Source: Bacteroidota bacterium (lineage in GTDB: Bacteria > Bacteroidota > Ignavibacteria > Ignavibacteriales > Ignavibacteriaceae). From it: DNA of 9,665 bases. Below the pieces are notes generated by a model, which was not told where the DNA came from, made no database searches, and saw nothing but the letters and a program-made list of their open reading frames with translations. Positions 1 through 4,989 of the stretch are shown piece by piece. The translations under genes were made by a program, and so were the position numbers. The number at the start of each line of letters is the position of its first letter. Position 1 is the stretch's first letter. The stretch is from NCBI GenBank assembly GCA_021796135.1, contig JAJYOQ010000128.1, positions 1 through 9,665 of the forward strand, written 5' to 3'.

Positions 1-187
1 AAGATGAGCCAAGCACCCAGGAAAGATCAAAATTAGATAAATGAAGTTCTTTACTAATTGGAATAAGCAGAAATGAAAAAAGGATAAGATCATAAAAATC
101 GAAAACCCAACCAGCCCAACTCATAAAAAGAATTTTATAATGAAGCCTGGTAGGTTTTTCGCATTCGTTCAATAATTTAGTGTCCAT
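1..187 (-). CDS. MFS transporter, N-terminal part (cut by window edge)
   Basis: The minus strand reads open from an ATG at 187 to the window edge, giving 62 residues. After a short polar head (MDTKLLNECEKPTRLHYK) comes a first membrane helix with the signature SWAGWVFDFYDLILF, then the start of a periplasmic loop (PISKELHLSN) and a second hydrophobic stretch. The W-x-FDxxD pattern in helix 1 is typical of MFS carriers in the aromatic-acid or sialic-acid/proton symporter groups, so the substrate is probably an organic acid; that is inference from family style. The upstream ATG at 198 is out of frame and closes after seven codons, so 187 is the likely start. No strong ribosome binding site is visible, only GAAAGA. 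The gene does not share an operon with the lipoprotein to its right, from which it is separated by about 200 bp. Confidence 0.8.
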   Translation of the reverse strand, partial: MDTKLLNECEKPTRLHYKILFMSWAGWVFDFYDLILFSFLLIPISKELHLSNFDLSWVLGSS

Positions 188-308
188 AGAAATCTTTCAT
201 TGTTAATTGAAGATTCTTTAATAGAACTCTAATAATTTCATAAAAACTATTACATGGCATTATATGAGCGAGTACATCCACTATATATTTTATCAGAACT
301 TTTCTTTA

Positions 309-316
309 CAAAAGTA
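309..316 (-). promoter_or_regulatory. Possible -7 element for the MFS gene
   Basis: On the minus strand this reads TACTTTTG, a perfect match to the Bacteroidota -7 consensus TAnnTTTG, about 120 nt upstream of the MFS start. No well-spaced -33 TTG is present, so support is weak. It overlaps a 6-bp inverted repeat (ACTTTT at 298-303, AAAAGT at 310-315) that could instead be a weak terminator or chance AT-rich sequence. The remaining 188-389 stretch holds nothing else I can support. Confidence 0.22.
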
Positions 317-389
317 TAAAATAAATAATCAAAAGACATTATGAATTCGGAAAGTTGTAAAATTGATTTACTGATAATTATTCATAATT

Positions 390-1376
390 TTAATTACACC
401 AGGAAGGATCATAATCCCACCCAAGACTATCTGTAAGTCGGACAAGACTTGAACCGCTCATATCAACTTTATAAAGGCTACTTGTTGAGTTAATCCCTGG
501 TGGTGTTGAAGAAAATACTAAAGTTTTACTATCAGAAGACCAGGTCGGATTATAATCAAACGACTTTCCTGTTGTTATCTGGCGGATTCGATGAGCATTA
601 AAATCATATATGAAGATTTTTGAATAATAGATATTTTCAATATTAGCAAAACTTTCAAAGGCAATAAAATTTCCATCCGGTGACCATGATGCTTTATAGC
701 ATGATTCCGGATATGTGAATAATGCACTAAGACCGGTTCCGTCAGCATTGATTTCATAAAGTGTATTTGAACCCGGATTCTTGAAACCATCAAATACAAT
801 TTTACGTGAATCGGGAGACCACGTTACCTTTGTAGGACCGCCATTCCACCAATTTGTAATGGCTCTTATATTAGTACCATCAGGATTCATGAGCATTACT
901 TTCCCACGATTATATACCGATGAATCAATTTCAATATAAGCTATTGTGCTACCGTTAGGCGACCAAGCAGCTTCTCCAAAAACATCTTGATTAGTAGGAG
1001 TAAGACGTTTCTTGTGAGTGCCGTCGCTGTTCATTACAAAAAGCCCGCGAGCTGGATTACTAAGTCCTGTGTCTGCTATAAAAATTATCTTCCAACGCCG
1101 GGGTGACCAACTTGCGCTAAATGTATACCACTGGTTTGTAAGTGCATGCATACCTGTTCCATTTTTATTCATTATGTAAACACTCGGTGCAAATGCAGTT
1201 CCAATAAAGCGGTCGGAAGCGCATAAGATACTATCCAGGCAAGCTGTATTCACCGCTGGATAATTACCCTCCCAATCTATTTCCTTTCCATTTCCGGAGA
1301 CCGGATTCGAATTCCTATCGCACGAACCAAAGAAAATAGTTATTATAACACTTATGAGAAGCCCCAACTTTTTCAT
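390..1376 (-). CDS. PD40/TolB-like beta-propeller lipoprotein
   Basis: The 328-residue product starts with a lipoprotein signal: MKK, a hydrophobic core, then lipobox FFGSC with the lipidated Cys at 19. The acidic residue after Cys (CD) suits a lipoprotein. The rest is a repeat domain. PD40-type blades of the form (S/T/A)WSPxxxxIxF occur near residues 89, 137, 185, 230 and 278, with a final incomplete PSW at 325-327. Between them lie (N/D)xDGT(x)xxxxLT turns (about 72, 117, 165, 211 and 306). Such propellers resemble TolB and usually act as protein-binding or scaffold modules; no enzymatic motif is visible. The incomplete last blade probably closes the ring with the first. AAGGAG at 1387-1392 lies 10 nt before the ATG, which fixes the start. 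It appears to be transcribed alone. Its partner and precise role are unknown. Confidence 0.88.
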   Translation of the reverse strand: MKKLGLLISVIITIFFGSCDRNSNPVSGNGKEIDWEGNYPAVNTACLDSILCASDRFIGTAFAPSVYIMNKNGTGMHALTNQWYTFSASWSPRRWKIIFIADTGLSNPARGLFVMNSDGTHKKRLTPTNQDVFGEAAWSPNGSTIAYIEIDSSVYNRGKVMLMNPDGTNIRAITNWWNGGPTKVTWSPDSRKIVFDGFKNPGSNTLYEINADGTGLSALFTYPESCYKASWSPDGNFIAFESFANIENIYYSKIFIYDFNAHRIRQITTGKSFDYNPTWSSDSKTLVFSSTPPGINSTSSLYKVDMSGSSLVRLTDSLGWDYDPSWCN

Positions 1377-1386
1377 TTTTTTATTT

Positions 1387-1411
1387 CTCCTTTTCTGTAA
1401 TTACAAAACTA
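1387..1411 (-). promoter_or_regulatory. Ribosome binding site and possible -7 element of the lipoprotein gene
   Basis: The minus strand reads TAGTTTTG at 1404-1411, matching TAnnTTTG, then AAGGAG at 1387-1392, 10 nt before the start codon. The ribosome binding site is convincing. The -7 box has no clear -33 partner and would give a very short leader. Confidence 0.35.
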
Positions 1412-1530
1412 GTTAAATACTATAAATGTTACTTTAATAATGATTCAATAGTCGCAGCAAATCGTGCTCTATATTTTGCCTTTTGTATCTTTTCGCTAGA
1501 TATTTTTAATTACTTTTCCACTATTCAATA

Positions 1531-1577
1531 AAATCCTTCTAATCCTTTAATCATGTGAATCCCGGTTCAGACAATTA
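1531..1577 (+). repeat. Dispersed repeat copy A (3' end of the GxxExxY gene)
   Basis: This copy consists of phased AATCC-type words (AATCCTTCT, AATCCTTTA, ATCATGTGA, ATCCC) followed by the conserved core GGTTCAGACAATT. The same block recurs at 2032-2077, 2421-2466 and, interrupted, at 4680-4745. An inverted copy lies at 1935-1982. The last 31 nt overlap the 3' end of the GxxExxY gene, so the repeat encodes that protein's tail and stop codon. Confidence 0.85.
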
Positions 1578-1948
1578 TTATGCAATCTTTTAAACTCCAA
1601 ACTCTTAGCGCCAAAATTTATTAACAAACCAACTTCCATATTATATGCTTCCAAATAATTCTTAGCTTGCGCAAGGTGGACGTCTTCCAATTGTATTATT
1701 GCTTTCAGCTCAACCATAATTTTTTCTTCAACAAAAAAGTCAACCCTCCTTGTACCAATATTATAATCTTTATAAAATACCGGCATTTCTTTTTCTCTCT
1801 CGAAAGTTAGTGCACCCATATTCATTTCAATAGCCAAAGCTCGCTGATAGATTACCTCTTGAAAACCATTACCCAAAATAGAATGTACCTTCATCGCACA
1901 GCCAATTATGTGTTTAGTTAATTCTTCATATTTCATTGTCTGAACCAT
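1547..1948 (-). CDS. GxxExxY-family protein (PDDEXK_3 nuclease-like)
   Basis: The 133-residue product carries the family signature G28-x-x-E31-x-x-Y34 (GNGFQEVIYQRAL). A PD-(D/E)XK nuclease core follows: D70 in RRVDFFV and E80-x-K82 in MVELKA, with a QLEDVHLAQAKNYL helix after it. Length is ordinary for the family. These proteins are predicted nucleases of unknown biological role, common in Bacteroidota and Planctomycetes. Two starts are possible: ATG 1948 (MVQTMKYEEL) or ATG 1936 (MKYEEL). The second resembles the usual family N-terminus, and the first four codons are simply the repeat core GGTTCAGACA read in frame. The family core ends near KRLHN (residues 120-124); the tail NCLNRDSHD and the stop are encoded by repeat copy A. 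Inverted repeat copies lie at both ends of the gene, so it looks like a mobile or cassette-like unit. Confidence 0.88.
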   Translation of the reverse strand: MVQTMKYEELTKHIIGCAMKVHSILGNGFQEVIYQRALAIEMNMGALTFEREKEMPVFYKDYNIGTRRVDFFVEEKIMVELKAIIQLEDVHLAQAKNYLEAYNMEVGLLINFGAKSLEFKRLHNNCLNRDSHD

Positions 1949-1982
1949 GATTCACCCGATTATATGATTCCCTTGATTATAA
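1935..1982 (-). repeat. Dispersed repeat copy B (inverted, 5' end of the GxxExxY gene)
   Basis: Plus-strand ATTGTCTGAACC followed by GATT words at 8-9 nt spacing (GATTCAC, GATTATAT, GATTCCCTT, GATTAT). It aligns without gaps to the reverse complement of copy A, sharing the whole 12-nt core and every GATT word. It overlaps the start of the gene, so copies A and B form imperfect terminal inverted repeats of about 47 bp. Confidence 0.75.
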
Positions 1983-2031
1983 AAATAAATTCAACAAACA
2001 TTGCAAAATCAATTTGTTATATAGATATATA

Positions 2032-2077
2032 AAATCCTGCAAATCCTTTAATCCCCCAAATCCCGGTTCAGACAATT
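2032..2077 (+). repeat. Dispersed repeat copy C
   Basis: AATCCTGCA, AATCCTTTA, ATCCCCCAA, ATCCC and the core GGTTCAGACAATT, in the same orientation as copy A. A minus-strand reading frame (2068-2193) runs straight into it and stops inside the core. Confidence 0.85.
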
Positions 2078-2193
2078 TCCTTATCACCAGTATACAACCG
2101 ATTTAGGAGATCCTTAAATGCTTCTTTTTTAGGAAGCTCCTTATTAGCATTCTTAACTTTTCTGAAGTATTTTTTTATTAGTTTAGTTTTCAC
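2068..2193 (-). pseudogene. N-terminal remnant of a restriction-methylase-like gene, truncated by repeat C
   Basis: A 41-codon frame starts at a GTG (2193) and ends at a TGA inside repeat C. It reads like real protein: KKYFRKVKNANKELPKKEAF, then KDLLNRLYTGDKEIV. From memory this resembles the first 40-45 residues of large (about 1,000-residue) Eco57I-type restriction endonuclease/N6-methylase proteins of Bacteroidota; this was not checked by search. If so, more than 95% of the gene is missing and the repeat's AATTGTCTGAACC supplies the last codons and the stop. No ribosome binding site precedes the GTG, and an in-frame TAA sits immediately before it. A frame shifted by one base (2183-2329, 48 codons, ending PIDYLSEN) overlaps it and might be an older upstream part joined by a frameshift. 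It could also be chance. Confidence 0.4.
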
Positions 2194-2219
2194 TTAAATA
2201 ATCGATTGGCTTGTTTTTG

Positions 2220-2240
2220 AGACCGGGATTCATCAGCACT
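2220..2240 (-). repeat. Degenerate inverted repeat copy D
   Basis: The minus strand contains GAATCCCGGTCTCAAAAAC, which matches the repeat's GAATCCCGGT exactly and the rest of the core loosely. It is inverted relative to copy C and lies about 30 nt upstream of the GTG of the truncated frame, mimicking the A/B arrangement around the GxxExxY gene. The flanking phased words are not preserved, so this is a weak match. Confidence 0.35.
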
Positions 2241-2420
2241 GGTTGAAAAGAAGCGTATTTATTGGATTCTCTTTTGAAGCATTGCTCTTTAGAGCATGAG
2301 TTAAAAGATTTAATAGAAAAAATATTCATAATCCCCGAACAATTTAATAGTTAATCTGGGATTCAAAATAATAAAATAAATTATGATTTACATTAATAAC
2401 GAAGGAAAATTCATTTTTAA
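2241..2420. other. Gene-poor AT-rich stretch
   Basis: No convincing gene. A small perfect hairpin, GCTCT-TT-AGAGC, sits at 2284-2295. A possible eroded repeat fragment (AATCCCCGAACAATTT) lies near 2330-2345. The minus-strand ATG at 2329 opens a 48-codon frame without a ribosome binding site; I treat it as remnant or chance. Confidence 0.4.
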
Positions 2421-2466
2421 TAATCCTGTTAATCCTTTAATCCTCCCAATCCCGGTTCAGACAATA
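2421..2466 (+). repeat. Dispersed repeat copy E
   Basis: TAATCCTGTT, AATCCTTTAA, TCCTCCCAAT and the core CCCGGTTCAGACAAT, in the same orientation as copies A and C. No clear coding piece adjoins it on the right; minus-strand frames that enter it are short and unremarkable. Confidence 0.85.
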
Positions 2467-2568
2467 TCCTAATGCAAGAAATATTGACTTTAGCAACTAA
2501 GTTTTATACTTTTATAAAAAGTAATATAGCTATTTTTATTACTTTTTCTCACCTAATTCTACCAAATA

Positions 2569-2612
2569 TGAATGCACTCTGAATGCGCTGTGAATACACC
2601 CTGAATACACAA
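2569..2612 (+). repeat. 11-bp tandem repeat array (4 units)
   Basis: Four consecutive 11-mers: TGAATGCACTC, TGAATGCGCTG, TGAATACACCC, TGAATACACAA. The unit TGAATRCRCYS is well kept in the first eight bases. The array ends about 70 bp before the DUF6266-like start codon. The same unit, in inverted orientation and again four copies, occurs at 9432-9475. Confidence 0.85.
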
Positions 2613-2681
2613 TATCTCGGTCTTTTCCCGGTTTATTCTTATATTTACACATTGTTTTTTCAACATAATAGGGAAGTTTGT

Positions 2682-3383
2682 ATGGTAAAAATAATAAATG
2701 GGATTCTCGGCACACCCGAAGGTAAAATTGGCGATTATGTTTATAGAATCATTAACGGCGAAACATTTGCCTCCTTAAGACCTAAAAAATATAATGCAAG
2801 CCAAAGTGCATCAGCAAAAGCTAATAGAGGAAGGTTCGGCATTGCAATTCAATTTGCTAAATATGTTAACTCAATCCCGGAACTCTCCCAAATATGGAAA
2901 TTTGCTAAAATAAAAGGGACTACTTCTTTTAATAAATTAGTGAAGCATAATATTAAATCTATTAATGACGGTTCCCTTACCACGTCTAATATCATTACTC
3001 CAAATTTATCAACAAGCTTTGCGGGTATGAAAAATATTTCATTCGATGGTATAACAATAAAATTTAATATAAGTTTAAATAATAATGCAGAGGTGCCGGA
3101 AATAAATTCCCCTTTATTGATTTATGCGGTAATAGCATTTCAAAATCCTAAACCGAGGAATAAGGTTCCAATTTCAATAACGCATATATCACAGGAAATA
3201 ACATTTGCAGAAATCGAAAGTACTAATGAATTACAACTAAATCTAAATGCATCTCAAAAAAACTTGCTGCTTAAGTATAAGTCCTGCATTATTTATTTGA
3301 CCGCAATACTTGATTTGCCTGTTCCAAGGGAAGCTGTTTACTCTTCCACCTATGCTCAATTATTTTCTCTAAACAACAGATGA
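2682..3383 (+). CDS. DUF6266-like protein of unknown function
   Basis: I choose ATG 2682 (233 residues), preceded by GGGAAG at 2671. The frame is open upstream to an ATG at 2583, but those 33 codons would run through the 11-bp tandem array and look non-coding. The N-terminus, KIINGILGTPEGKIGDYVYR, has the glycine-rich G-x-x-G-K-x-G opening known from DUF6266 proteins of Bacteroidota. Residues 31-90 (RPKKYNASQSASAKANRGRF, then the IPELSQIWKFAKIKG segment) suggest an alpha-helical middle, and residues 110-233 look beta-rich. There is no signal peptide or membrane segment, and no catalytic motif. It converges on arsM with only 24 bp between stop codons and shows no functional link to the arsenic genes. 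Family assignment rests on the opening motif and is tentative; the function is unknown. Confidence 0.72.
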   Translation: MVKIINGILGTPEGKIGDYVYRIINGETFASLRPKKYNASQSASAKANRGRFGIAIQFAKYVNSIPELSQIWKFAKIKGTTSFNKLVKHNIKSINDGSLTTSNIITPNLSTSFAGMKNISFDGITIKFNISLNNNAEVPEINSPLLIYAVIAFQNPKPRNKVPISITHISQEITFAEIESTNELQLNLNASQKNLLLKYKSCIIYLTAILDLPVPREAVYSSTYAQLFSLNNR

Positions 3384-3407
3384 AGTTGCGGATATAACTC
3401 AATTAAA

Positions 3408-4214
3408 TTATAATTTATATCCCACCACTGTTATACTAAAAATCCCTTTAAGATTTTCTTTATTTTCTTTTAATCCTTGTTCCGTTAAATACTCTTTCAA
3501 TAAATCTTCCGGCAGCTCGATCTTTTTAGTTTTTTTAATCTCAATATTATTGAATCCGGCTTCTTCAATAATTTGTAAATATTCATCGCGATCCAATGCT
3601 CCGGATACACATCCCGCATATAGTTCTGCTGATCTTTTTAGTTCCGCAGTCATTTCACCTTGGACGACAACATCGGAAACACAAAAATGTGCGCCCGGTT
3701 TTAATATCCTATATATCTCGGAAAATGCTTTTCTCTTATCAGGCACTAAATTTAAAACACAATTACTTACCACCACATCCGCATAATCATTATCCAAAGG
3801 CATGCTTTCAATATCACCAAACTTAAACTCTACATTTGCATAACCCAATTTATCTTTATTCAAGTTTGCTTTTTCTATCATTTCCTCAGTCATATCTATC
3901 CCAGTTACTTTCCCTTCTTCGCCTACGATTGCCCTTGCAACAAAAACATCATTCCCTGCGCCGGAGCCAAGATCAACTACGGTATCGCCTTTTTTAATTC
4001 CCGCATATTCCGTCGGCAAACCGCATCCAAGCCCAAGATCGGCATCTGCAACATATCCGTTTAGGTTAGAATAGTCATCCTGGAAAACCGCATAATCATT
4101 TTTATCCGGTGTACAACAGCTTGTAGGTCCACAGCTTCCCGCACCTGCAGCGCTTTTTGCTATTTCAGCATATTTATTTTTTACCACTAATTTAATTTCT
4201 TCAGGTGTGTTCAT
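3408..4214 (-). CDS. arsM: Arsenite S-adenosylmethionine methyltransferase
   Basis: The 268-residue product matches ArsM throughout. It has the SAM-binding motif I VVDLGSGAGNDVFVA (79-93), the acidic motif II end GID (105-107), and GDIESMPL (133-140). Arsenic-binding cysteines sit in their usual settings: C64 (GLGCGLP), C152 (SNCVLNL) and C202 (YAGCVSGAL). These correspond to the three conserved cysteines of characterised ArsM enzymes. An N-terminal CGPTSCC cluster (28-34) is also common in bacterial ArsM. The enzyme methylates As(III) stepwise using S-adenosylmethionine and thiols in the cytoplasm, giving volatile or excretable methylarsenicals. It lies 22 bp downstream of arsR on the same strand and is almost certainly co-transcribed and arsenite-inducible. 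Length is normal and the gene looks intact. Confidence 0.95.
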   Translation of the reverse strand: MNTPEEIKLVVKNKYAEIAKSAAGAGSCGPTSCCTPDKNDYAVFQDDYSNLNGYVADADLGLGCGLPTEYAGIKKGDTVVDLGSGAGNDVFVARAIVGEEGKVTGIDMTEEMIEKANLNKDKLGYANVEFKFGDIESMPLDNDYADVVVSNCVLNLVPDKRKAFSEIYRILKPGAHFCVSDVVVQGEMTAELKRSAELYAGCVSGALDRDEYLQIIEEAGFNNIEIKKTKKIELPEDLLKEYLTEQGLKENKENLKGIFSITVVGYKL

Positions 4215-4236
4215 GATCCAATCCTTTTATTTAATT

Positions 4237-4554
4237 TTAACAATCACAAATTATCGAATAAAGTTTATCCATTTCCTTCTTTGCCCTTGCAAGTGTTTTA
4301 TTGTTTATACAGTAGCAAACTCTTGGTCCGTCAATCTCGCCATCTATTAAGTTAACACGTTTCAATTCTTTTAGATGCTGTGATACTGTAGATTGCGAGA
4401 GGGGGAGCTGTTCTACGATATTTCCAACCATACAAGAATTCATTGATGTTAATATTTTAAGAATTCTTATCCTTGCCGGGTGCGATAAAGCTTTAGAAAT
4501 ATCAGCCAGCCACATATCTTCTTTCGTGAATTCCTCTTTCTTTGAGAATGCCAT
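4237..4554 (-). CDS. arsR: ArsR-family arsenite-responsive repressor
   Basis: The 105-residue product is a winged-helix ArsR/SmtB repressor: ALSHPARIRILKIL (22-35), recognition helix LSQSTVSQHLKELKRVNLI (52-70), then the wing GEIDGPRVCYCIN (72-84). The classical ELCVCDL metal site in the third helix is missing; the position reads NSCMVGNIVEQL with a single cysteine (C41). Further cysteines occur at 80, 82, 103 and 105, the last two as a C-terminal CDC. Binding of As(III) through C-terminal cysteines, perhaps with C41 or the wing pair, is inferred. AAGGAG at 4563-4568 lies 8 nt before the start. arsM follows 22 bp after the stop. A palindrome upstream (4577-4592) is the probable autoregulatory operator. 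Confidence 0.92.
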   Translation of the reverse strand: MAFSKKEEFTKEDMWLADISKALSHPARIRILKILTSMNSCMVGNIVEQLPLSQSTVSQHLKELKRVNLIDGEIDGPRVCYCINNKTLARAKKEMDKLYSIICDC

Positions 4555-4576
4555 TTCATAATCTCCTTAATCGTTC

Positions 4577-4592
4577 ATCGTAAATATACGAT
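4577..4592. promoter_or_regulatory. Probable ArsR operator
   Basis: A perfect palindrome, ATCGTA-AATA-TACGAT, sits 22 bp upstream of the arsR start. Its position between promoter and gene and its 6-4-6 form suit an ArsR dimer. It overlaps the predicted -7 element, so bound repressor would block RNA polymerase directly. Confidence 0.72.
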
Positions 4593-4610
4593 AATTAAAC
4601 CAAGAATCAA
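4581..4610 (-). promoter_or_regulatory. Predicted arsRM promoter
   Basis: On the minus strand TTG (4610-4608) is followed after 19 nt by TATATTTA (4588-4581), fitting the Bacteroidota -33 TTG / -7 TAnnTTTG pattern except for the last base. The -7 box lies within the operator palindrome. Confidence 0.5.
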
Positions 4611-4679
4611 CAGAAAAATTTATTTCCATTATTTGGTACTCATAAAGGGGAGTCATACAAGAGTCTCTTTTGAATATTT

Positions 4680-4745
4680 AATCATACTAATCCTTTAATC
4701 TCGCGAATCAAGCATGCTTTGCTGTTGTTATGGTTCAGACAATTA
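4680..4745 (+). repeat. Dispersed repeat copy F, interrupted by 22 bp
   Basis: CTAATCCTTTAATC and GAATC match the other copies. The bases expected as CC are then replaced by a 22-bp insert (4710-4731), after which the core GGTTCAGACAATTATTA resumes. The insert begins with the perfect palindrome AAGCATGCTT (4710-4719). Confidence 0.75.
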
Positions 4746-4901
4746 TTATTCTTCATAATCTACATTATTTAATAACTTCTGCAGATTAGATCTAAATTTT
4801 TCAATTTCAATTCTTAATACTTTTTCTTTAAGGTAAGCTTTGTTGAGAGATTGTTTAGAAATTAACAATTGATTGAACATATAGATCATTTTGTGTGGCA
4901 T
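4746..4901 (-). pseudogene. N-terminal remnant of a second restriction-methylase-like gene, ending at repeat F
   Basis: A 51-codon frame runs from ATG 4901 to a TAA at 4746-4748, directly beside the core of repeat F. The product contains KQSLNKAYLKEKVLRIEIEK and then FRSNLQKLLNNVDYEE. From memory, LNKAYLKxK...I..F..NL..LL..ID is the opening of DUF7149/Eco57I-type restriction-methylase proteins of Bacteroidota, which continue for several hundred residues; this was not verified by search. Here the frame ends just after that opening. There is no good ribosome binding site, and an in-frame TAA lies six codons upstream. It is most likely a deletion relic of a type IIG-like restriction gene, though a small intact protein of unknown function cannot be excluded. 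Confidence 0.45.
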
Positions 4902-4989
4902 TACACTAATAAACCTTTAAATCTTTTCAAGTGGATTTAATCTTCAGTTTGATTATTTTTCTACTCAGGAAAGTAAACTTAACTGATGA

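Noticed and set aside
2183..2329. 48-codon minus-strand frame starting MNIFSIKSFN
   Set aside because: No ribosome binding site, odd composition, no family resemblance. It may be part of the degraded region and is described there rather than called as a gene.
2467..2568. Coding remnant to the right of repeat E, by analogy with copies C and F
   Set aside because: Minus-strand frames entering repeat E are short (about 20 codons) and show no protein-like pattern.
2569..2612. CRISPR-like array of short repeats (also 9432-9475)
   Set aside because: Units are 11 bp and directly adjacent with no spacers, and no cas genes are nearby. These are simple tandem arrays.
2583..2681. Longer N-terminus for the DUF6266-like gene from ATG 2583
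   Set aside because: It would translate the tandem array, has no ribosome binding site, and places 33 unusual residues before the family's normal opening.
3404..3416. Bidirectional terminator between the convergent DUF6266-like gene and arsM
   Set aside because: The only palindrome (AAATTATAATTT) is purely A/T and overlaps the arsM stop; too weak to call.
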